This document shows, piece after piece, positions 59,452 through 64,000 of a DNA stretch of 64,000 nucleotides (position 1 is its first letter; each line of letters starts with the position of its first letter). Source of the stretch: Flavobacterium sp. LHD-80. Lineage in GTDB: Bacteria; Bacteroidota; Bacteroidia; Flavobacteriales; Flavobacteriaceae. Below the pieces are notes generated by a model that saw only the letters and a program-made list of their open reading frames with translations, did no database searches and had not been told where the DNA came from. The translations under genes and the position numbers were made by a program. Location: positions 265,453-329,452 of the forward strand of contig NZ_JAVFVS010000013.1 in the NCBI RefSeq assembly GCF_030929605.1, given 5' to 3'.

Positions 59452-60868
59452 TTTTCTCAATTATTAGGTTGTATATCTCGATAAATTCTTGGCACACTCT
59501 TTCCCAGGAATGATCTGCTTCCATTCCTCTTTTTAAAACTGTATTAAAATTTATTTTGTCATCATAAAGCTTCACAGCACGATTTATTGAATAACAAATA
59601 TCTCCAACTGAAGCCTGATCATGACAAATACCATTTCCTGCATCTCCAAAATCAATTACCGTATCTCTCAATCCTCCTGTTCTCCTCACAATTGGAACAG
59701 TTCCGTATCGCATAGCATACATCTGGTTTAAGCCGCAAGGTTCAACTCTCGATGGCATTAAGATATAATCTGACCCAGCATAAATTAAATGCGCCAGCTC
59801 TTCATTATAACCAATAAAAACATTATAGTTACCTTTATAATCATTACGCAATTGTGTTAATTGCGACTCTATTTCTGAATTTCCTGATCCTAAAATCAGA
59901 ATATTAATATTTTCAAAATTTTCAGAAAGTGCCAATGCAGAAGCTTGGGGCAATAAATCTCCTCCTTTTTCTTCAAACAAACGACCAATAAAACTAAATA
60001 AAGGTTTACCAGGATCTAAGTCAAATTGCTCGCAGAGCTTTTCTTTATTTTTTTGTTTTCCTGATTCGAAATTTTCAATCGAATAATGAAATTCAAGCAT
60101 CTTATCTTTTAATGGATCCCAGACTTCAATATCAATTCCGTTTAAAATTCCCTTCGATTTATTTCTAACCGAATTAAAAAGCGACTCTAAGCCATTTGCT
60201 GCATAATTAATTTCATTTAAATAACTCGGAGAAACCGTTGTGACTGCGTGAGCACATTTAACAGCAACAGCCAAAGAATTAATTGAATTGTTCCATTCTA
60301 AAAATCCAACATGTCTTAAATCAAATTCTGGTAGATAATACAATTTGTCAAAACCAAACCAGCCTTGATATAATCCGTTATGAATTGTGATAACAGTTTT
60401 TACATTTTGCAAGCTTGCATATTTATAAGCGTACTTTATCAGAAACGGAACAACTCCAGTATGATGATCGTGACAATTTATAATAGCTGGAACTTCACCA
60501 CGAGCCAAAATCCAATCCAAACTTGCAATTTGAAAAGACAAAAATCGTTCAATGTCATCTTCATATCCATAAACATTTGGCCGATCAAATAATTCTTTAA
60601 TTTCTATAAGATACAGTTCATAACCCAATTTGTCTGATGTCTCTTTTAAAACGCTGAACGGATAATCAAAATTTCCTAACTTGACATTTCCCCAATGAAC
60701 GCATTCGAAGTCATTTTCTTTTCTGAATTTGGTATCATAACAAGGAACAACAACTCTAACTTGATGTCCTGCATTTGTCTGATATTTAGGCAATGCCCCA
60801 ACAACATCAGCAAGTCCGCCAACCTTTGCTATTGGGTAACATTCTGCACTTAAATGAAATATTTCCAT
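59441..60868 (-). CDS. glgA: Glycogen synthase
   Basis: A 475-aa GT5 enzyme that adds glucose from ADP-glucose to the glycogen chain. The start MEIFHLSAECYPIAKVGGLADVVGALPK has the Lys-x-Gly-Gly-Leu ADP-glucose loop. HDHHTGVVPF lies in the first Rossmann domain, and FIGRLFEEKGGDLL and MPSRVEPCGLNQMYAMRYGTVPIVRRTGGLRDTV in the second. It is the first gene of the glycogen cluster and overlaps glgC. No clear promoter is recognised in front (60869-61005). Confidence 0.95.
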   Translation of the reverse strand: MEIFHLSAECYPIAKVGGLADVVGALPKYQTNAGHQVRVVVPCYDTKFRKENDFECVHWGNVKLGNFDYPFSVLKETSDKLGYELYLIEIKELFDRPNVYGYEDDIERFLSFQIASLDWILARGEVPAIINCHDHHTGVVPFLIKYAYKYASLQNVKTVITIHNGLYQGWFGFDKLYYLPEFDLRHVGFLEWNNSINSLAVAVKCAHAVTTVSPSYLNEINYAANGLESLFNSVRNKSKGILNGIDIEVWDPLKDKMLEFHYSIENFESGKQKNKEKLCEQFDLDPGKPLFSFIGRLFEEKGGDLLPQASALALSENFENINILILGSGNSEIESQLTQLRNDYKGNYNVFIGYNEELAHLIYAGSDYILMPSRVEPCGLNQMYAMRYGTVPIVRRTGGLRDTVIDFGDAGNGICHDQASVGDICYSINRAVKLYDDKINFNTVLKRGMEADHSWERVCQEFIEIYNLIIEKNEI

Positions 60869-61005
60869 GCTAAAAATTTATAACGGTATTAAATAGCAGT
60901 AACTGATTTATTTTTTCTGCAAGTAATCATTAATATGCTACTTTTATGTTTTTTAAATTTAGGAAAAAATAAGGAGAATTCAGCTGTCAAAAAAAAATTA
61001 TCGAT

Positions 61006-61872
61006 ATGTCAAAAAAGGAAACTAATCCTATTAAATCATTAAAAATTCCACAATTTATTATTGTATCCTGTAAAATTTGTGCCTTTATTTCAACCAAATT
61101 GGTTACTTCATATGCTGCAAAACTATTTACAACACCTATAAAACATAAAGTTCCAAAACGAGAACTTGAAATGGATTCTAAAAGTGTTCACAAAATAATT
61201 CACGTGCCTGCAATAAATAAAAACATTGTAACGTATCAATATGGAGAAAGTGATCGTAAGATTTTATTGGTTCATGGATGGTCAGGAAGAGGTACACAAC
61301 TATTCAAAATAGCAGATGAACTTTTGAAAAATGGTTTTTCAACAGTAAGTTTTGATGCTCCGGCACATGGGAAATCCAGAGGAAAATCAACAATAATGTC
61401 TGAGTTCATTGCTTCAATATTAGAAATTGAAAAACAATTTGGACCATTTGAATTTGCAATTGGTCATTCTTTGGGCGGAATGTCAGTCTTAAATGCATTA
61501 AAAGACGGATTACAGACAAAAAAAGCGATTATTATAGGAAGTGGCGATATCGTTCAAGATATTTTAGATGAGTTTATTTCAAAATTAGGTTTGAAACAAG
61601 AAATAAGTGAGCGTCTACGCAATCTTTTTGAAGAAAAATACCAAGTAAAAATGGATGACTTTTCAGCTTACAGAGCAGCTCAAAAAGTAAAAATACCAGT
61701 TTTAGTAATTCATGACAATGATGATCCAGAAGTTCCTGTAAAAGCTGGAATTCATATTCATGAACAATTAGAAAATGGAACTTTGTATTTAACAGATGGA
61801 TTAGGTCACAGAAAAATACTTGGTAATCAAAATGTTATCAAAAAAATTATAAATTTCATCAAAACTAACTAA
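61006..61872 (+). CDS. Alpha/beta hydrolase
   Basis: A 288-aa alpha/beta-hydrolase fold protein. The oxyanion-hole motif is VHGWSGRGTQ, the nucleophile elbow GHSLGGMSVLNAL, the acid Asp in VIHDNDDPEVPV and the His in DGLGHRKILGN. An N-terminal helix (about 15-30) may be a membrane anchor. Substrate unknown; could be an esterase or acyltransferase. It stands divergent from glgA, with a weak promoter element TACTTTTA ~60 bp upstream. Confidence 0.88.
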   Translation: MSKKETNPIKSLKIPQFIIVSCKICAFISTKLVTSYAAKLFTTPIKHKVPKRELEMDSKSVHKIIHVPAINKNIVTYQYGESDRKILLVHGWSGRGTQLFKIADELLKNGFSTVSFDAPAHGKSRGKSTIMSEFIASILEIEKQFGPFEFAIGHSLGGMSVLNALKDGLQTKKAIIIGSGDIVQDILDEFISKLGLKQEISERLRNLFEEKYQVKMDDFSAYRAAQKVKIPVLVIHDNDDPEVPVKAGIHIHEQLENGTLYLTDGLGHRKILGNQNVIKKIINFIKTN

Positions 61873-61877
61873 TTTTG
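61870..61877 (+). promoter_or_regulatory. Minus-7 element of the endonuclease III-like gene
   Basis: TAATTTTG fits TAnnTTTG and overlaps the stop codon of the hydrolase, 44 bp before the ATG at 61922. Confidence 0.4.
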
Positions 61878-61921
61878 TGATAGTTACATTTTTAATATAG
61901 CCAAACTAAAAGTAAACTGAA

Positions 61922-62566
61922 ATGGATTTATTTGGAGAAGCATCAGATTGGGAAACAAAATTAAAACCCATTTTAAAAAAATATAAAGGAAAAAAGCATC
62001 CTTTAGAATATCAAAATACCTATCAGTTATTGGTAATGGTTATTTTATCTGCACAAGATTCTGATGCAAATATTAATAAAATAGCACCTTCTTTATTTGA
62101 AAAATTTCCAACCCTTAATAGTTTATCTAAAACCGATTTCGAAACTTTTATACCTTATATAAGTAAAGTTCGAAACTTTGGAACAAAAGCAAATTGGATT
62201 TTAGAAATTGCTAAAACAATTCAAAATGATGACAATATTCCTTTGAATATGAAGGAACTAACTGCTTTAAAAGGAGTTGGAAGAAAATCAGCCAATGTTA
62301 TATTAAGAGAAACTGGAAAACCTGCAGAAGGAATTATTGCCGATCTACACGTTATTCGTGTAGCTCCTAGAATAGGAATAATAAAAGAGGCTAAAGACGG
62401 AAACAAAGTTGAAAAAGATTTGATGCAGGTATTGCCAAAAAACATTTGGTCAGAAATTGGAATGGCAATTTCATTTCTGGGAAGAGAAACCTGCCGACCA
62501 AAACCTAAATGTGAAGAATGTCTAATTGCTGATTACTGCAATTACTATGCAACAGAAATAATTTAA
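61922..62566 (+). CDS. Endonuclease III-like DNA glycosylase
   Basis: A 214-aa HhH-GPD protein that removes oxidised pyrimidines and cleaves the abasic site. The helix-hairpin-helix is LKGVGRKSANVIL, with the catalytic Lys in GRKSAN, and the Asp in IIADLHVIRVAPR. The [4Fe-4S] cluster cysteines are at the C-terminus, CRPKPKCEECLIADYC. The first gap is C-x5-C, one residue shorter than the C-x6-C of E. coli Nth. The overall resemblance to Nth is clear, but the QDSDANINK segment differs from the QTTD/QATD usual of Nth, so it may be a divergent paralogue. Confidence 0.85.
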   Translation: MDLFGEASDWETKLKPILKKYKGKKHPLEYQNTYQLLVMVILSAQDSDANINKIAPSLFEKFPTLNSLSKTDFETFIPYISKVRNFGTKANWILEIAKTIQNDDNIPLNMKELTALKGVGRKSANVILRETGKPAEGIIADLHVIRVAPRIGIIKEAKDGNKVEKDLMQVLPKNIWSEIGMAISFLGRETCRPKPKCEECLIADYCNYYATEII

Positions 62567-62573
62567 AGCTAAA

Positions 62574-63008
62574 TTATTTTCTTCTTGTATCGATTAAATA
62601 AATGATTTTCCAAGAATCTTTTTCTTTGAATAAAGTAAAAGTATTCACTCCCGAATGGCTTAATTTATCATTAAGATAAAATTCATAAGGCGCCCAAACA
62701 TGCGCCATTGTTCCATCAATTTGAATAGTATAGCTTAGGATTTTCTCTTGAAATTTCATAGTCGACGGAATTGAAGCAATAGATTTATAAAATTCATTAG
62801 CTTTTTCATCAGACAATTTATTTCCCTTTGAAGCACTTTCACTAATGGATTGCAGAATCATTTTATCAGCACAAACCGATTTTATTTTCAAAGTATCTTT
62901 CTGATGGAATCCTTCAAAAAACACTTCAATACTTTTTTGAACCTCTTGTTTTTGTGCATTTGCAGTTAATCCTAATAGCAGAAAGAAAATAATTATATAA
63001 AATTTCAT
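62574..63008 (-). CDS. NTF2/SnoaL-like exported protein
   Basis: A 144-aa protein with a signal peptide (ends near TANAQK) and an NTF2-like alpha+beta fold (EVFFEGFHQKDTLKIKSVCADKMILQSIS...IDGTMAHVWAPYEFYLNDKLSHSGVNTFTLFKEKDSWKIIYLIDTRRK). The last segment is typical of the SnoaL-like calcium/calmodulin-type group in Bacteroidota. Function unknown. It lies 12 bp after the DUF1569 gene, so the two are probably one transcript. Confidence 0.85.
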   Translation of the reverse strand: MKFYIIIFFLLLGLTANAQKQEVQKSIEVFFEGFHQKDTLKIKSVCADKMILQSISESASKGNKLSDEKANEFYKSIASIPSTMKFQEKILSYTIQIDGTMAHVWAPYEFYLNDKLSHSGVNTFTLFKEKDSWKIIYLIDTRRK

Positions 63009-63020
63009 AATTAAAGAATT

Positions 63021-63473
63021 TTAAACGCCAAATTGAGAAAGATGATGATCCAAATGTTTGGCAAACATAATATTCCATTCATCCGAAGTTAACGGACCAA
63101 AAGAATGAGATTCTTTGCCTTCAAAACTGCTTTTCCCAGCCTCCAAAGTTCTGTTAATATAAGCTATTAATCGACTTTTCTCAATTTCGAAATTACGATC
63201 ATTTTTTATAATAAACTGAGGTGCTGTACCAATATTCCTAGAATACGGTTTGTCACCAATCACGGTCTTTTTTGCTAGCAATTTTAAAATAAATTTCATG
63301 AATCCATTAGGCTTCGGATGGATATTATCATAAACCATTTCGTAAGTAACATTACAATGAGCAAGCATTTGAGCAACACTCATTTTACCCCAAAGTCCTT
63401 TTGAATCTGTTGTAAGCCCGTTTATTCTGTTAATGAATTGATCACAATCCTCTTTCTGAAATATATTTTGCAT
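63021..63473 (-). CDS. DUF1569 (DinB-like) protein
   Basis: A 150-aa four-helix bundle protein. Motifs are WGKMSVAQMLAHCNVTYEM, in which the His is one of the likely metal ligands, and FGPLTSDEWNIMFAKHLDHHLSQFG, with the last His pair of the DinB fold. It could bind a metal and thiol; the role is unknown. Upstream is a candidate minus-7 element on the minus strand (TATTTTTG at 63496-63503). Confidence 0.85.
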   Translation of the reverse strand: MQNIFQKEDCDQFINRINGLTTDSKGLWGKMSVAQMLAHCNVTYEMVYDNIHPKPNGFMKFILKLLAKKTVIGDKPYSRNIGTAPQFIIKNDRNFEIEKSRLIAYINRTLEAGKSSFEGKESHSFGPLTSDEWNIMFAKHLDHHLSQFGV

Positions 63474-63635
63474 ATCTTAAATTCTTATTAGAAAACAAAA
63501 ATATAAAATTTAACGATACATATATTTTTGTAATCCTTTTTTATAAATGACATTGATAGCAAAAAAATCTAAAATGGACAAAAACACAATACCTTGATTT
63601 ACATAATACTAACATTCCAAATAAGAATATTTATG

Positions 63636-63745
63636 GCGTTTCCCTCCGGGCCGGGCTGTCCGCTTTATCTTTTGCGGGAGAAGTTTCGTATAAAAGAGAC
63701 CTTCATGTTCCCGCAAAAGGATGCCGCTCCCATCCCTAACGCATT
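63636..63745. repeat. Structured dispersed repeat, copy 2
   Basis: GGCGTTTCCC...GGGCTGTCCGCTTTATCTTTTGCGGGA, a loop of 31 bases, then TCCCGCAAAAGGATGCCGCTCCCATCCCTAACGC. The stem CTTTTGCGGGA/TCCCGCAAAAG is 11 bp, and the ends GCGTT/AACGC can also pair. It is the same type as 40170-40236 with another inner hairpin. Confidence 0.7.
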
Positions 63746-63893
63746 CAAGGATATAAACAAGCATTCATTTCAAGTAAGAAAACAGGTGTAAAACAGATGA
63801 AATCCGCATCATTTCTAGACATTGCTTGAGGTTTCAAATGTCTGGACGCAATCGGATTCTTTGGATTGCTTTCAAAACTATATAAAACAAAAA

Positions 63894-63918
63894 AACCCTA
63901 TCCGATATGGATAGGGTT
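63894..63918 (-). terminator. Terminator of the rRNA operon
   Basis: AACCCTATCC (63894-63903), loop GATAT and GGATAGGGTT (63909-63918). On the minus strand it is followed by a T-run (the plus-strand A-run at 63884-63895), just after the 5S gene. Confidence 0.88.
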
Positions 63919-63928
63919 CTCAAAAGAA

Positions 63929-64000
63929 AGGCGACGACATACTCTCCCACATGACTGCAGTACCATCTGCGCAGGCGGGCTTAACTTCTCTGTTCGGGAT
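63929..64000 (-). rRNA. rrf: 5S rRNA, 3' part (gene continues beyond window)
   Basis: On the minus strand the sequence reads ATCCCGAACAGAGAAGTTAA, then the GCCCGCCTGCGCAGATGGTA block, then the TGTGGGAGAGTATGTCGTCG end and a terminator. This is the conserved 3' two-thirds of 5S rRNA. The 5' part, and presumably 23S and 16S, lie outside to the right. The 3' end is estimated to within a few bases. Confidence 0.93.

Larger units (their letters stand above)
63474..63925. other. Intergenic region before the rRNA operon end
   Basis: 452 bp without a supported gene. It contains the promoter of the DUF1569 gene (63496-63503, minus strand), a structured repeat (63636-63745) and the rRNA operon terminator (63894-63918). 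A 65-aa open frame at 63594 lies across the repeat and is not a gene. Confidence 0.6.

Noticed and set aside
63636..63745. Integron attC site
   Set aside because: The GCGTT/AACGC ends invite comparison, but the core GTTRRRY/RYYYAAC pattern fails and no integrase or cassette array is present.
63594..63791. 65-aa frame near the right end
   Set aside because: It runs through the structured repeat and has no recognisable start context or conserved content.

Overview
The window comes from a member of the Bacteroidota, almost certainly a Flavobacterium. The DNA is AT-rich. Many genes are preceded by the TAnnTTTG minus-7 element with an upstream TTG/TTTG, and Shine-Dalgarno sequences are mostly absent. 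The gene content is typical of the group: the type IX secretion protein PorQ, DUF3667 and DUF2911 proteins, BlaI/M56 pairs, head-GIN proteins, a ResB-CcsA fusion and extragenic palindromes. The right edge enters the 3' end of an rRNA operon (5S rRNA, minus strand). Most of the window is ordinary chromosomal core.

Layout. 1-2.5 kb: end of an ECF sigma gene with its RskA-type anti-sigma partner, a DoxX-like and a DUF3667 membrane protein. 2.5-6.6 kb: the cytochrome c assembly fusion CcsBA, whose 3' end and terminator are present twice as a direct repeat of about 420 bp. Between the copies is a small transcription unit with two overlapping micro-ORFs and an unusually strong Shine-Dalgarno. 6.7-8.6 kb: a GH28 pectinase with a clear promoter abutting a LacI-type palindrome. 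8.7-15.2 kb: a housekeeping run (DUF2520, KdsC-like phosphatase, UbiA prenyltransferase, Maf, MscS, AI-2E transporter, POTRA outer-membrane protein). 15.4-23.8 kb: secreted and envelope proteins (His-rich protein, LVIVD lipoprotein), PIG-L hydrolase with a 35-aa membrane peptide and an SSS symporter, and two small membrane proteins. 24-28 kb: minus-strand genes (DUF2911, HAD, TcdA, TatD, DUF1684) separated by repeat-derived hairpins. 28-34 kb: MFS transporter, then a tandem duplication of BlaI-M56 sensor-protease pairs behind one operator region, and a 46-aa peptide. 34-38 kb: EamA exporter, fasciclin protein, S66 carboxypeptidase and two tandem ExbD-like proteins that lack the proton-carrying aspartate. 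38-48 kb: rpsA, nucleoside transporter, cmk, L,D-transpeptidase, porQ and lon. 48.2-51.1 kb: a four-gene ECF sigma / anti-sigma / adhesin-like operon. 51-56 kb: UMF1-type MFS, M48 lipoprotein protease, GH31 glucosidase. 56-61 kb: glycogen synthesis genes (glgA, glgC, glgB) leading into the GH31 gene. 61-64 kb: alpha/beta hydrolase, endonuclease III-like protein, two small conserved proteins, a structured repeat and the 5S rRNA.

The most unusual part is about 2.5-3.67 kb. A small expressed-looking cassette lies between a displaced and a restored copy of the end of ccsA, which resembles integration into a gene's 3' end. Other points of interest are the ExbD-like pair without the key Asp, the duplicated BlaI-M56 system with two different periplasmic tails, the micro-ORFs at 20.5 and 33.9 kb, and the repeat families. 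I found no CRISPR array, complete insertion sequence, prophage or tRNA gene.
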